Shown here piece after piece: positions 9,060 to 17,596 of a stretch of DNA of 39,727 nt; the first letter of the stretch is position 1; every line of letters starts with the position of its first letter. The notes under the pieces were generated by a model. That model was not told the DNA's origin, did no database searches, and worked only from the letters and a program-made list of their open reading frames with translations. This DNA comes from an uncultured Erythrobacter sp. GTDB taxonomy: Bacteria > Pseudomonadota > Alphaproteobacteria > Sphingomonadales > Sphingomonadaceae. Where the stretch lies: assembly GCA_913055155.1 (NCBI GenBank), contig CAJXJR010000018.1:1-39727 (forward strand). The letters run 5' to 3'. The position numbers and the translations under genes are program-made.

Positions 9060-10451
9060 CTATGCCCCCCCAAGCAGCGCCGGATCCAGCGGCGTGCCCT
9101 GTGCTTCCATGCCCGACAGCAGGTCGGCCATGATCCGGTCCATGTCGTGCTGCGTGGCGCGCTCGTGCAAGGCAGCGATGTCCTCGGGCCCGTACCAGCG
9201 GCCAGCGCGCACAACGCCCACAACCTGCCGGATGCAGCCGATCTCGGCGTGCGGGTCGCAGGCGGTCAGCACCATGTCTGCCACGCAGCCTTCGCCAAGG
9301 CAGCCAAGGCGCCCTTCCTGGCCCAATGCATGGGCGGCGTTCACGGTCGCGGTGTCGATCGCTTCGGACGGTGTCAGCCCGGCCTCCACCAGCAGTTCCA
9401 GCTCGTCATGCAGGGCATCGCCCGGCAGGTTCACGAAAATGCCCGCATCGCTGCCCGCCACCAGTGGCACACCGGCAGAGTGCATGATCCCGGTCAGCCA
9501 CGAATAGAACTCGGCCCGCTCGCTTTCATAGGCCGGGTCGCGCGCGGCCCAGGCGGCGATGTTCTCCGCCTCGGTCATCTGGGTGACGGGATTGAGCGTC
9601 TCGATACCGGCTCGCCGGGCATAGGCCCCGTTGCTCTCGGCCACCCGCACCAGGTTGCGATGCGCCACCAGTGTAGGCGTGACAGTCGATCCGCTGGCGA
9701 GGATCTGCGTCACCAGGGCCTCTCCGCCCGCGCGGTCGATCTGCGAGCGCAGGCCGTGGAAGGCGATGCTCTCGGTATGCTCGATGGTCTCGAAATCGGC
9801 CGCCAGCGTCTCGGCAATCGGCACCAGGAAATCGCGTTCGAAGGGAATGCCTTCCTCGCGCGCGCCTTCCACCGGGTGGCCGGTGACCGCCATGCCCAGC
9901 ACCTGCGCTTCGCTCAACGCCGCATGGAATGCTTCGCCGGTGAGGTTGGAATAAAGCTTCACGCGGGTGTAGCCCGCCGCGTGCTGCGCGCGCACGGCGG
10001 CGCGGGCGCCCTCGGCTGTCGAGACCATCACGTGGTTGATCTGCGCATTGGGGCCGGGCGAATTGAGGATCGGCCCGCTGGTCAGCAGGCGCGGCCCTTC
10101 CAGCGTGCCGGCCTCGATCTCGCTCGCCATGCGCAGGTGGAACGGCATGCCCGACAGGTTGCGCACCGTGGTGACCCCGTGGGCAAGGAAGGCCGCCAGC
10201 TCCGCCTCGCCCCAGACGTGCACGTGCATGTCGATCAGGCCCGGCGTGGCGAAGGCGCCCGCGGCATCGACCACCGCGCCATCCTCGGGCGGCAGGATCG
10301 CGTGGCCGCTGGCGACGACCACACCGTCCTCGATGAAGATGGAGTACCCGTCGGGCCCGACATTGCTGACCAGCAGGGCATCCTGCGCCATGGCCGGTGT
10401 TGCCGTGGCCAGCCAGGCCGCTGCCAGAACTCGCCACCGCTTTCCGATCAT
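9060..10451 (-). CDS. Exported imidazolonepropionase-like amidohydrolase
   Basis: Periplasmic metal-dependent hydrolase of the amidohydrolase-1 superfamily. A signal peptide is visible (basic start, hydrophobic core, ATPAMA-Q cleavage). Metal-site motifs are HVHV in GLIDMHVHV, a Lys-containing strand TRVKLYSN, GHPV, the His of EHTES, and the late Asp in VAGSDAG. The C-terminal ADMVLT strand folds back into the small beta domain, as in imidazolonepropionase-like and Xaa-Pro dipeptidase-type members. I prefer ATG at 10451 with AAGGGAG 9 bases upstream; a GTG two codons earlier is possible. 463 residues. The substrate is unknown. Confidence 0.85.
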   Translation of the reverse strand: MIGKRWRVLAAAWLATATPAMAQDALLVSNVGPDGYSIFIEDGVVVASGHAILPPEDGAVVDAAGAFATPGLIDMHVHVWGEAELAAFLAHGVTTVRNLSGMPFHLRMASEIEAGTLEGPRLLTSGPILNSPGPNAQINHVMVSTAEGARAAVRAQHAAGYTRVKLYSNLTGEAFHAALSEAQVLGMAVTGHPVEGAREEGIPFERDFLVPIAETLAADFETIEHTESIAFHGLRSQIDRAGGEALVTQILASGSTVTPTLVAHRNLVRVAESNGAYARRAGIETLNPVTQMTEAENIAAWAARDPAYESERAEFYSWLTGIMHSAGVPLVAGSDAGIFVNLPGDALHDELELLVEAGLTPSEAIDTATVNAAHALGQEGRLGCLGEGCVADMVLTACDPHAEIGCIRQVVGVVRAGRWYGPEDIAALHERATQHDMDRIMADLLSGMEAQGTPLDPALLGGA

Positions 10452-10470
10452 GCGCACGTGCTCCCTTGCC

Positions 10471-11490
10471 TTACAGGCGATTGCGCCGCGTCAGGGCGGC
10501 TTCGCTTTCTTCCATAAGCCTGGCGATGATCTCGGCCACCGGCTCTTCTTCCTTCACCAGGCTGACCGACTGGCCCGCCATCAGCGAGCCGCCTTCGACA
10601 TCGCCATCGATCACCGCACGGCGAAGCGCGCCGGCCCAGAAGTGCTCGATCTGCAATTGCGCCTCGGCCATGTCGACCTTGCCTTCGTCCAGCAGCTGCG
10701 CGACTTCGCGCTGCTTGGCGGTGAAGGCCTCGGTACCCTTGTTCTTCAGCGCGCGCACCGGGATCACCGGCAGGCGGGGGTCCACCTGCACGCTGGTTTC
10801 CGCATCGCGCGCCTTGGCCCGGAAGAAGGCCTTCTTGAAGTCTGGGTGCGCGATGGATTCGGTCGCGCAGGCAAAACGCGTGCCCAGCTGCACGCCCGCC
10901 GCGCCCATTTCCAGGTAGGCGGCGATCATGTCGCCCGTGCCGATGCCGCCCGCCACGAAGACGATGAAGTCCTCCGCCAGTTCGGGCAGGAATTCCTGCG
11001 CCAGGATGGACGTGGCGACAGGGCCGATGTGGCCGCCGGCCTCGTTGCCTTCGATCACCAGCGCATCGGCGCCGGACCGCAACAGCTTCTTCGCCAGCGC
11101 CAGCGTGGGGGCGAACACCAGCACCCTGGCGCCGTGGGCCTTGATCGCTTCCACGCTGTCCTTGGGGGGGATGCCGCCGGCCAGCACCACGTGGCCGACG
11201 CCGTGCTTGCCGCACACATCGATCAGCTCCATCAGCTGCGGGTGCATGGTGATCAGGTTCACGCCAAAGGGCTTGTCCGTCAGCTTCTTCGTCTCGGAGA
11301 TCTCGGTATCGAGCAGGTCGGGCGTCATCGCACCGCAGGCGATCACGCCGAAGCCTCCGGCATTGCTGATGGCGGAGACGAGGTTGCGTTCGGACACCCA
11401 GCTCATCGCACCGCACAGGATCGCGTATTCGGAGCCGAGGAATTCACTGCCGCGCGCCATCAGTGCGCTGGTCTTGGGATAGCTGGTCAT
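10471..11490 (-). CDS. Nitronate monooxygenase-like FMN flavoenzyme (2-nitropropane dioxygenase family)
   Basis: FMN-dependent TIM-barrel oxidoreductase. The N-terminus has the substrate-loop pattern AILCGAMSWVSERNLVSAISNAGGFGV. Downstream, EGNEAGGHIG carries the conserved active-site His, and FVAGGIGTGDMIAAYLEMGAAGVQLGTRF is the FMN-phosphate site. Two ATGs are close together; the one at 11490 has AAGGA 8 bases upstream, the one at 11496 only 2. 339 residues is the family length. Some family members are enoyl-ACP reductases (FabK) or NADH:quinone reductases, so activity on nitronates is not certain. It ends 19 bases before the amidohydrolase start, on the same strand. Confidence 0.85.
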   Translation of the reverse strand: MTSYPKTSALMARGSEFLGSEYAILCGAMSWVSERNLVSAISNAGGFGVIACGAMTPDLLDTEISETKKLTDKPFGVNLITMHPQLMELIDVCGKHGVGHVVLAGGIPPKDSVEAIKAHGARVLVFAPTLALAKKLLRSGADALVIEGNEAGGHIGPVATSILAQEFLPELAEDFIVFVAGGIGTGDMIAAYLEMGAAGVQLGTRFACATESIAHPDFKKAFFRAKARDAETSVQVDPRLPVIPVRALKNKGTEAFTAKQREVAQLLDEGKVDMAEAQLQIEHFWAGALRRAVIDGDVEGGSLMAGQSVSLVKEEEPVAEIIARLMEESEAALTRRNRL

Positions 11491-11683
11491 GGCCATGGTC
11501 CTTAGGGGCAGGCGATGATGCCGACAAGCGCAAGCGGCTTGCCATCCGCCAGGCATTACAATCACCGTTATGAATCCGGTGTTTGACGCATGTCGGTTGC
11601 CCACCGCCGGATTGCTGGCATAGTCTTGCCCGATCGGTCGAAGCTGCGCTTTGCCGCGGCGGAACAACAGAGGGGCAAGACAA

Positions 11684-12655
11684 ATGAATTTCCGGCGTTT
11701 CGTGGCTGCGCTTTGCGGCATTGTGGGGCTGGCAGCCATGCCGCAGGCGGCACAGGCGCAAAGCGATTCCTTCCGGATCGAGGCCAATTCCACTCACACC
11801 ACCGAACTCACCATCTGCAACCCCGAAGTGCGCGTGGTGCTGAGCGGGGATGGCGATACCGACCTCGACTTCGTGATCCGCAACTCGCGCGGCGATATCG
11901 TGCATTCGGACTACGGCCTGACCGACCAGAGCAGCGCGACGCTGTATCGCCGCAGCGGGGTGGAGTGCGAGAACTTCGAACTGCGCACCACCAACCTCGG
12001 GAACGTGTGGAACCTGCTCGACATCAGCCTGGAAGACATCCGCACCGACAGCGGCAACCCGGTCGATACCGACAGCTACCGCGTCAACGCCAATGCCACC
12101 CACCGGCTGGACCTCAACATCTGCAACCCGCAGGTCCGCATCACCGTGCGCGGCGATAGCGATACCGACCTCGACTTCGTGATCCGCGATTCGCGCGGGC
12201 AAATCGTGCATTCGGACTACGACCTGACCGACCGCACCAGCGCGACGCTCTATCGCCGCAACGGGGTGGAGTGCGAAAGCTTCGAGCTGACCACCACCAA
12301 CCTCGGCGATGTCTACAACCTCTATACCGTGCAGCTGGAAGACGTGGTGCGGGATCGCGCCGCACCGGCGGTGCAGGCACGCGGGTCGGGCGACGGCAAC
12401 AACCGCGACATCACCATCCAGAACCGTACGGGTGAGACGATCATGTACCTCTACTGGTCCAACGTCGCGGCCAGCAACTGGGGCGAGGATCGCCTGGGCT
12501 CGGGCGTGCTCGCCAACCGCCAGGACTGGAACGTGACGGTGGACGACGGATCGGGCGCCTGCCGCTTCGACTTCATGGCCCGCCTGCCCAACGGCCGCGA
12601 GATCGAACGCCGCAACGTGAACGTGTGCGCCGTATGGACGGTGCAATTTAACTGA
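11684..12655 (+). CDS. Exported protein: two PPC-like repeats plus a C-terminal domain shared with the TIR protein
   Basis: 323-residue exported protein with signal peptide (cleavage after AQA, about residue 25). Two repeats of about 95 residues follow (27-120 and 128-222). Each has ICNP-V-R, a DTDLDFVIR-SRG-IVHSDY core and paired Cys (45/95 and 147/197), looking like pre-peptidase C-terminal-type beta sandwiches. Residues 240-323 form a third domain with Cys 293 and 315. It aligns without gaps to the last 84 residues of the TIR protein encoded at 19816-20931, about 50 identities by eye. AGGGG lies 8 bases before the ATG. Function unknown; the Cys pairs suggest periplasmic disulfides. Confidence 0.75.
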   Translation: MNFRRFVAALCGIVGLAAMPQAAQAQSDSFRIEANSTHTTELTICNPEVRVVLSGDGDTDLDFVIRNSRGDIVHSDYGLTDQSSATLYRRSGVECENFELRTTNLGNVWNLLDISLEDIRTDSGNPVDTDSYRVNANATHRLDLNICNPQVRITVRGDSDTDLDFVIRDSRGQIVHSDYDLTDRTSATLYRRNGVECESFELTTTNLGDVYNLYTVQLEDVVRDRAAPAVQARGSGDGNNRDITIQNRTGETIMYLYWSNVAASNWGEDRLGSGVLANRQDWNVTVDDGSGACRFDFMARLPNGREIERRNVNVCAVWTVQFN

Positions 12656-13089
12656 TGCAACGGAGCCAACTCATCCGGCAAGGACACCTCGCGGGCCTGC
12701 TGCTTGCAGTTAGCGCCACGTCTCCGGCAATATCGCAATCTGGCGGGCCCGAGGTTACCGACACCCTGCCGGACAGCGGTCGGCCCGCGACCATGGACAT
12801 GTTCACCGCGCCGGCAGGTGGTAGCCACAACCTGCATTTCGAGATCTGCGCACCCGAAGTCCGGCTGACCCTGACGGGTCAGGAAACCACCGACTTGGAT
12901 TTCATCGTTTGGGACGAACGAGAGCAGGTCGTCTACAGCGATTACGGCGACGGGGACCGGACCAGCACACTCATCGCCCGCGAAGGTGATGAAGATTGCC
13001 AGGCGCTGCGCTTGCTTACCATCAACCGCGGCGAACGAGACAACGAATTCGTCTTCCGCGTGGCCGACGAAAGCCGTCGGCGCCGCTAA
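12655..13089 (+). CDS. Exported single-repeat paralogue of the preceding protein
   Basis: 144-residue protein with a signal peptide (hydrophobic core LAGLLLAVSATS, then PAISQ). The rest is one copy of the repeat found twice in the upstream neighbour: FEICAPEVRLTL, TTDLDFIVWDEREQVVYSDYGDGDRTS and a Cys late in the unit. Its start codon overlaps the upstream stop (TGATG, one shared base), so the two genes are translationally coupled. It lacks the C-terminal domain that the neighbour shares with the TIR protein. No function is recognised; a pair of small envelope proteins formed by repeat duplication is the simplest reading. Confidence 0.7.
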   Translation: MQRSQLIRQGHLAGLLLAVSATSPAISQSGGPEVTDTLPDSGRPATMDMFTAPAGGSHNLHFEICAPEVRLTLTGQETTDLDFIVWDEREQVVYSDYGDGDRTSTLIAREGDEDCQALRLLTINRGERDNEFVFRVADESRRRR

Positions 13090-13124
13090 ACCGCGATCCG
13101 CACCGCCTCGGGACGCCCCATCGC

Positions 13125-13148
13125 GGCGGCCTGTTCGATCAGGCCGCC
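13125..13148. terminator. Strong hairpin at convergent gene ends
   Basis: GGCGGCCTG-TTCGAT-CAGGCCGCC is a perfect 9-bp stem covering the last codons of lysC and lying after the exported-protein gene. It has no T run on either strand, so it may slow polymerase from both sides but is not a textbook terminator. Confidence 0.35.
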
Positions 13149-14419
13149 TCGTCCTCCGCATCGAGGCCATAGGCGGTGTGCAGCACGCGCACGGCCAGTT
13201 CGGTCTCGTCCTCGTCGATCAGCACGGAGACCTTGATCTCCGACGTGCTGATCGCCTGTACGTTGATTCCGCGATCGGCCAGCGACTGGAACATCGTGGC
13301 AGCCACGCCCGCATGGCTCTTCATGCCCATGCCGACGACGGAAATCTTCGCCACCTTGCTGTCGGTGATGATGCGGTTGAAGCCAATCGAATCCTTCTTG
13401 TCCTCCAGCAGCGCCTGGGTGCGGGCCAGTTCGGCCTGCGGCACGGTGAAGGTCACGTCGGTCTCGCCCTTTTCGCGGCCCACGTTCTGGATGATCATGT
13501 CGACATTGATGCCGGCCGCGCCCAGCGGAGTGAAGATATTGGCCACAGCGCCCGGCTTGTCGGGCACGCGGGTGAGGACCACGCGGGCTTCGTTCTTGTC
13601 GTGGGCGATACCGGTGACGGACTGACGTTCCATATTCGAATCCTCCAGGATCTTCTGCATCTCCTCTTCGGAGACGATCATCGTGCCGGGCAGCGTATCG
13701 GCAGAAGGTGCGCCTTCCTCTACGAACGAGGACAGCACCTGCACGCGCACGTTGTGTTTCATCGCCAGGCTGACCGAGCGGGTCTGCAGCACCTTGGCGC
13801 CGACCGAGGCCAGTTCGAGCATCTCTTCATAGGAGACATAAGGGATCTTGCGCGCCCGCGCGACGATGCGCGGGTCGGTGGTGTAGACCCCGTCGACATC
13901 GGTGTAGATGTCGCAGCGGTCGGCACCCACGGCAGCGGCGATGGCCACCGCAGAGGTATCGGACCCGCCGCGCCCCATGGTGGTGATGCGCCCTTCGTCG
14001 GATACGCCCTGGAAACCGGGGATCACCGCGATCTCTCCCGCCGCCATCGATTCGCGCAGGCGCGGGGCGTCGATCTCGCCCACGCGGGCATTGGCATGGG
14101 CGGAAAAGGTCTTCACCGGCAGCTGCCAGCCCAGCCAGCTGCGCGCCTTGCACCCCATCGATTGCAGCGTCAGCGCCAGCAGTCCGCTGGTCACCTGTTC
14201 GCCGCTGGAGACGACCACGTCGTATTCGGCGGGATCGTACAAGGGGTTGGCTTCGCGGCAGAAATTGACGAGGCGATCGGTCTCACCCGCCATGGCGGAG
14301 ACGACCACGGCCACCTCGTTGCCGCCAGCGGCCTGCGCGCGCACGATGTTGGCAACGCGGCGAATGCGCTCGGTACCGGCCACCGAAGTGCCACCGAATT
14401 TCATCACGATGCGGGCCAA
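13139..14419 (-). CDS. lysC: Aspartate kinase
   Basis: Catalyses ATP-dependent phosphorylation of aspartate, the first step to lysine, threonine, methionine and diaminopimelate. The kinase N-terminus MKFGGTSVAG is diagnostic, followed by VVVSAMAGETDRLV, SSGEQVTSGLLA, and the substrate loop GRGGSDTSAVAIAAA. The C-terminal third holds two ACT domains (VTGIAHDKNEARVV.. and ISVVGMGMKSHAGVA..), the site of feedback control by lysine and threonine in relatives. 426 residues is normal for the monofunctional enzyme. The start is TTG at 14419 with AAGGA 6 bases upstream. It is divergent from ubiG with only 57 bases between starts. Confidence 0.97.
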   Translation of the reverse strand: MARIVMKFGGTSVAGTERIRRVANIVRAQAAGGNEVAVVVSAMAGETDRLVNFCREANPLYDPAEYDVVVSSGEQVTSGLLALTLQSMGCKARSWLGWQLPVKTFSAHANARVGEIDAPRLRESMAAGEIAVIPGFQGVSDEGRITTMGRGGSDTSAVAIAAAVGADRCDIYTDVDGVYTTDPRIVARARKIPYVSYEEMLELASVGAKVLQTRSVSLAMKHNVRVQVLSSFVEEGAPSADTLPGTMIVSEEEMQKILEDSNMERQSVTGIAHDKNEARVVLTRVPDKPGAVANIFTPLGAAGINVDMIIQNVGREKGETDVTFTVPQAELARTQALLEDKKDSIGFNRIITDSKVAKISVVGMGMKSHAGVAATMFQSLADRGINVQAISTSEIKVSVLIDEDETELAVRVLHTAYGLDAEDEAA

Positions 14420-14476
14420 GATACGTCCTTCAAGTGTTCACTGGTTGAATGCTTCGCGCGCTGTTAGGGAGCAAGC

Positions 14477-15214
14477 ATGGCTGACGCAACTGTCTCAACT
14501 GCAACCATCCGCCCTGACGAGGCTGCCCACTTCGGTTCGCTGGCGGCCGACTGGTGGGACCCGCAAGGTTCTTCCGCCATGCTGCACAAGCTGAACCCGG
14601 TGCGCCTTGGCTTCCTTCGCGAGGCGGTGGACATGCACTGGGGCGGCGACGTGGAGAGCGTGAAACCGCTGGCGGGCAAGCGCGCGCTGGATGTCGGCTG
14701 CGGTGCGGGCCTGCTGTGCGAGCCGCTCGCCCGGCTGGGCGCTGAAGTAACCGGCGTCGATGCGGCGGCGGAGAACGTGGCGGCAGCAAAGGCCCATGCC
14801 GAAGGGGCTGGCCTTGCCATCGACTACCGCCACGGCGAGCTTTCCGCGCTGGGCCTTGGCCAGTTCGACCTGGTCACCAGCATGGAGGTGATCGAGCATG
14901 TCGAGGACAAGACGGCCTTCGTGGCCCAGCTTGCTGCCCACCTTGCACCCGGCGGACTGATGATCCTCTCCACCCCCAACCGCACGCTGAAAAGCCGCAC
15001 CTTGATGGTGGGCGCAGCAGAGGCGCTGGGCGCGGTGCCCAAGGGCACGCACAACTGGGAGGATTTCGTCACGCCTGAAGAACTGGAGGCGCTGCTGGCA
15101 GATGCGGGGCTGGCCATGGGCGACCCCAAGGGCATCGCCTTCTCTGTAGGCAAGGGCCTGCACCTGTCGGACGATCTTTCGCTGAACTACGTGGTGACTG
15201 CGCGCCGCGCCTGA
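14477..15214 (+). CDS. ubiG: Ubiquinone biosynthesis O-methyltransferase
   Basis: SAM-dependent methyltransferase carrying out the two O-methylations in ubiquinone biosynthesis. The sequence has the UbiG hallmark FGSLAADWWDPQGSSAMLHKLNP at 19-41, the SAM-binding motif LDVGCGAGLL at 71-80, GVDAA after strand 2, and LVTSMEVIEHVED. The C-terminal segment GTHNWEDFVTPEEL is also typical. 245 residues is full length. It is divergent from lysC and convergent with the GlpQ-like gene, with 3 bases between stops. Confidence 0.96.
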   Translation: MADATVSTATIRPDEAAHFGSLAADWWDPQGSSAMLHKLNPVRLGFLREAVDMHWGGDVESVKPLAGKRALDVGCGAGLLCEPLARLGAEVTGVDAAAENVAAAKAHAEGAGLAIDYRHGELSALGLGQFDLVTSMEVIEHVEDKTAFVAQLAAHLAPGGLMILSTPNRTLKSRTLMVGAAEALGAVPKGTHNWEDFVTPEELEALLADAGLAMGDPKGIAFSVGKGLHLSDDLSLNYVVTARRA

Positions 15215-15217
15215 CAT

Positions 15218-16270
15218 TCAGTCAGCGCGGCATCCGGCACCCCCTTCACCTACTCGCCAGGCAACGATCAGGCGCGGGTCATCGGTGAACACGCCATCGA
15301 GACCGGCATGGCGCATCGCATCGGCAACCATGGCGGGGAAGCCCGTGACATGGGACGGAGCATCGCTGCGCGCCATTTCCGGCAGGAAGGCGTTTTCCTT
15401 GCGCAGCGTCCAACCGTGGACGACCAGGCCCCGCTCGTTCGCGGCTTCGACAAGGCCGGTCGACCGCCCATCCGCGCCAAGCAAAAGCCTCAGGTCCACA
15501 CCGATGCCATCTGCATAGGCGGCGATCATGCCCAGCCCTTCCGGCGTCACCATGTCCGCATAGCTCAGCGACGGATCGTCCGCCGGGCCGCCTTCGGCGC
15601 TGATAAGCTGAACCAACCGCAAGTCGGTCATGTCACCCAGCCGCCGCAACGGTGCAACCTCGAAGCTCTGGATAAACACCGGCGCGTCTGCGCTTTCGTA
15701 GCCGGCCTCCGCCAGCTGCTCGACCAGCATGGCGGCAAGGTCATGGCCGATGCTGGCGAAATAACCGGGATGCTTGATCTCCGGATAGAGCCCGATCACC
15801 CGCCCCGTCTCGGCTTCCTTGGCGCGCACCAGCTGGATGATCTCCTCCAGTGTCGGCACCTGATACAGGCCGTCATAGCGGGTGTTCTGCGGGCGGATCT
15901 CGGGCAATCGCTCCCGCGCGCGCAGGGTGCGCAGTTCGGCCAGCGTGAAGTCCTCGGTGAACCAGCCGGTTATTTCCTCGCCGTCGATCATCTTGGTGGT
16001 CAGGCGGGCCGCGAATTCCGGGCGCTGGTCGACATCGGTGGTGCCCGAAATCTCGTTCTCGTGCCGCGCCACCAGAACGCCGTCGCGCGTGGCGACAAGG
16101 TCGGGCTCGATGTAGTCCGCGCCCTGGTCGATCGCCAGTTCGTAAGCCGCCAGCGTATGCTCGGGCCGTTCTCCGCTGGCGCCGCGATGGGCGATGATGA
16201 TGAAGTCGCTATCCTGCGCCATAGCCGGAGTAGAGAGGGCCAGCGCCAGCAAGGCAAGCAGCCACTTCAC
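15218..16270 (-). CDS. glpQ: Periplasmic glycerophosphodiester phosphodiesterase (GlpQ type)
   Basis: Hydrolyses glycerophosphodiesters to glycerol 3-phosphate and an alcohol. A signal peptide is clear (KWLLALLALALSTPAMA-Q). The catalytic HRGASGERPEHT motif starts at H28, followed by the metal-binding EPD in DYIEPDLVATRDGVLVARHE and a later YPEIKHPGYF. The C-terminal GVFTDDPRL closes the barrel. 350 residues fits the long periplasmic class. The GTG start overlaps the stop of the ArsC/Spx-like gene (GTGA), with GGGAGG about 10 bases upstream, so the two are coupled. Confidence 0.93.
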   Translation of the reverse strand: MKWLLALLALALSTPAMAQDSDFIIIAHRGASGERPEHTLAAYELAIDQGADYIEPDLVATRDGVLVARHENEISGTTDVDQRPEFAARLTTKMIDGEEITGWFTEDFTLAELRTLRARERLPEIRPQNTRYDGLYQVPTLEEIIQLVRAKEAETGRVIGLYPEIKHPGYFASIGHDLAAMLVEQLAEAGYESADAPVFIQSFEVAPLRRLGDMTDLRLVQLISAEGGPADDPSLSYADMVTPEGLGMIAAYADGIGVDLRLLLGADGRSTGLVEAANERGLVVHGWTLRKENAFLPEMARSDAPSHVTGFPAMVADAMRHAGLDGVFTDDPRLIVAWRVGEGGAGCRAD

Positions 16271-16617
16271 GCGAGCGCGGCCTCCCAGTCCGCTTCCTTG
16301 AAGCCCACCAGCAGGCCGCCTTCATGCTCGACAACCGGGCGCTTGATCATGCTGGGGTGTTCCACCAGCAATTGCGCCGCGCGCGCCGCATCTTCGGCCC
16401 GCGCCTTGTCTTCATCCGGCAGCTTGCGCCAGGTGGTGCCGCGCCGGTTGAGAATGGTGTCGATCCCCTCGGCACCGATCCAGCGCTCCACCTTCACAAC
16501 GTCCGCGCCTTCCTTCTTGTAGTCGTGAAAGGTGTAATCGAGACCCTGCCCCTCCAGCCACTTTCGTGCCTTCTTCACGGTGTCGCAGTTGGGGATGCCG
16601 TAGAAGTGGATGGTCAT
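16267..16617 (-). CDS. ArsC/Spx-family thioredoxin-fold protein (YffB-like)
   Basis: Small thioredoxin-fold protein of the arsenate reductase/Spx superfamily. It starts MTIHFYGIPNCDTVKKARKWL with a single active-region Cys (not CxxC), and near residue 103 has the SMIKRPVVEH segment that aligns with the RP motif of the family. These features match the YffB group rather than true arsenate reductases; YffB is thought to be a glutathione-dependent thiol reductase. The start at 16617 is the first position giving the family N-terminus. 116 residues. It is coupled to the downstream GlpQ-like gene by a 4-base overlap. Confidence 0.85.
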   Translation of the reverse strand: MTIHFYGIPNCDTVKKARKWLEGQGLDYTFHDYKKEGADVVKVERWIGAEGIDTILNRRGTTWRKLPDEDKARAEDAARAAQLLVEHPSMIKRPVVEHEGGLLVGFKEADWEAALA

Positions 16618-16791
16618 GCAGGCGGGCCTTTCGCGTCTAATGTGGAGCACATGGAGCACTGTCCTAACGGGAAAGTCTCCGCCCTGTCAGCACCGCCCTC
16701 GCCCCATCCCCGGATAGCGCGGCTTTCGGGCAGATTTGCGACACTGGCAGCCATGCGCGCACCTTGCCTGGCGTACCGGCTGTAGGACAGG

Positions 16792-17115
16792 TCAGGGGAA
16801 GCGGTGCACGCGCGGATCGTCGCAGGCAAACAGCGTGTAGTCGGCATACCAGCGCGTGCGGCCGTCAGCCTGCGCCACGCGATGTTCGGCCACCTTGCCC
16901 CAGCTGCGGGCAGAGGCTTCGTCCTGCCATTCGGACAGGGCTACCACCTCGCCGTCGTCGGCACTGTAGCTCTTGAACGAGACGAAACCGGGCTGCTGGC
17001 GGGCCAGCGCTTCCATCTCCACCGCCTGGGCGTCGTAGGCTGCGCGGTCGATATCGGCGCGTTTGCGATTGCGGAAGACCACCAGATACACGGGACCGCT
17101 ATCCCAGGTTCGCAT
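16792..17115 (-). CDS. Antibiotic-biosynthesis-monooxygenase (ABM) fold protein
   Basis: About 100-residue dimeric ferredoxin-like ABM-domain protein. The visible pattern is VYLVVFRNRKR, then an acidic helix, then PGFVSFKSYSADDGEVVALSEWQDEASARSW, which is typical of small ABM proteins; some such proteins are monooxygenases or heme-degrading enzymes. The start is ambiguous: ATG at 17115 overlaps the last 17 bases of ruvC, while a GTG at 17091 would give the more usual V/M-YLVVF start. Neither has a clear Shine-Dalgarno, so translation may be coupled to ruvC. The function is not known. Confidence 0.75.
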   Translation of the reverse strand: MRTWDSGPVYLVVFRNRKRADIDRAAYDAQAVEMEALARQQPGFVSFKSYSADDGEVVALSEWQDEASARSWGKVAEHRVAQADGRTRWYADYTLFACDDPRVHRFP

Positions 17116-17563
17116 CGGCAATGGCCACCGCCAGCGCATCGGCGGCGTCCGCCCCTGCCACCTGCGCGCCGGGCAGCAGCACCTTCAGCATCGCCTGCAC
17201 CTGGGTCTTGTCAGCACCGCCGGTGCCCACCACCGCCTTCTTAACCAGCCGCGCGGCGTGTTCGCGCACTTCCAACCCCTCCGCACCGCACGCCGCCAGC
17301 ACCGCGCCGCGCGCCTGCGCCAGCTTCAGCGTGGACTGCGGGTTCTTGTTGGCAAACACCTCTTCCGCCGCCGCGCGGGTTGGCCGGTGCGCGGCGATCA
17401 CTTCGGCGATGCCCCTCTGCAGCGTGGCCAGCCGCTGCGGCATCGCCGCCTTGGGCGAGGTGGCGATCTGGCCGTTGGCGACGTGCGACAGGCGGCTCCC
17501 TTCGACCCGGATCACGCCCCAGCCGGTACAGCTGAGCGAGGGGTCGAGGCCCAAAATCAGCAT
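17099..17563 (-). CDS. ruvC: Crossover junction endodeoxyribonuclease RuvC
   Basis: Resolves Holliday junctions with RuvAB. The RNase-H-like fold begins MLILGLDPSLSCTGWGVI with the first catalytic Asp (D7), followed by AAAEEVFANKNPQSTLKLAQARGA with the catalytic Glu, and ends DAADALAVAIADANLG with the last acidic pair. 154 residues is a little shorter than the E. coli protein (173) but all acidic residues are in place. It lies 33 bases downstream of yebC on the same strand, the order common in bacteria. ruvA and ruvB are not adjacent downstream; an ABM protein follows instead. Confidence 0.95.
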   Translation of the reverse strand: MLILGLDPSLSCTGWGVIRVEGSRLSHVANGQIATSPKAAMPQRLATLQRGIAEVIAAHRPTRAAAEEVFANKNPQSTLKLAQARGAVLAACGAEGLEVREHAARLVKKAVVGTGGADKTQVQAMLKVLLPGAQVAGADAADALAVAIADANLG

Positions 17564-17596
17564 GAGGGGATCAGCATGGAAGGATCGGTCGGGCGC

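Noticed and set aside
8757-10517. A 586-codon plus-strand frame opposite the channel and amidohydrolase genes
   Set aside because: Shadow of real minus-strand genes in GC-rich DNA; no family motifs and His/Arg/Gly-rich composition.
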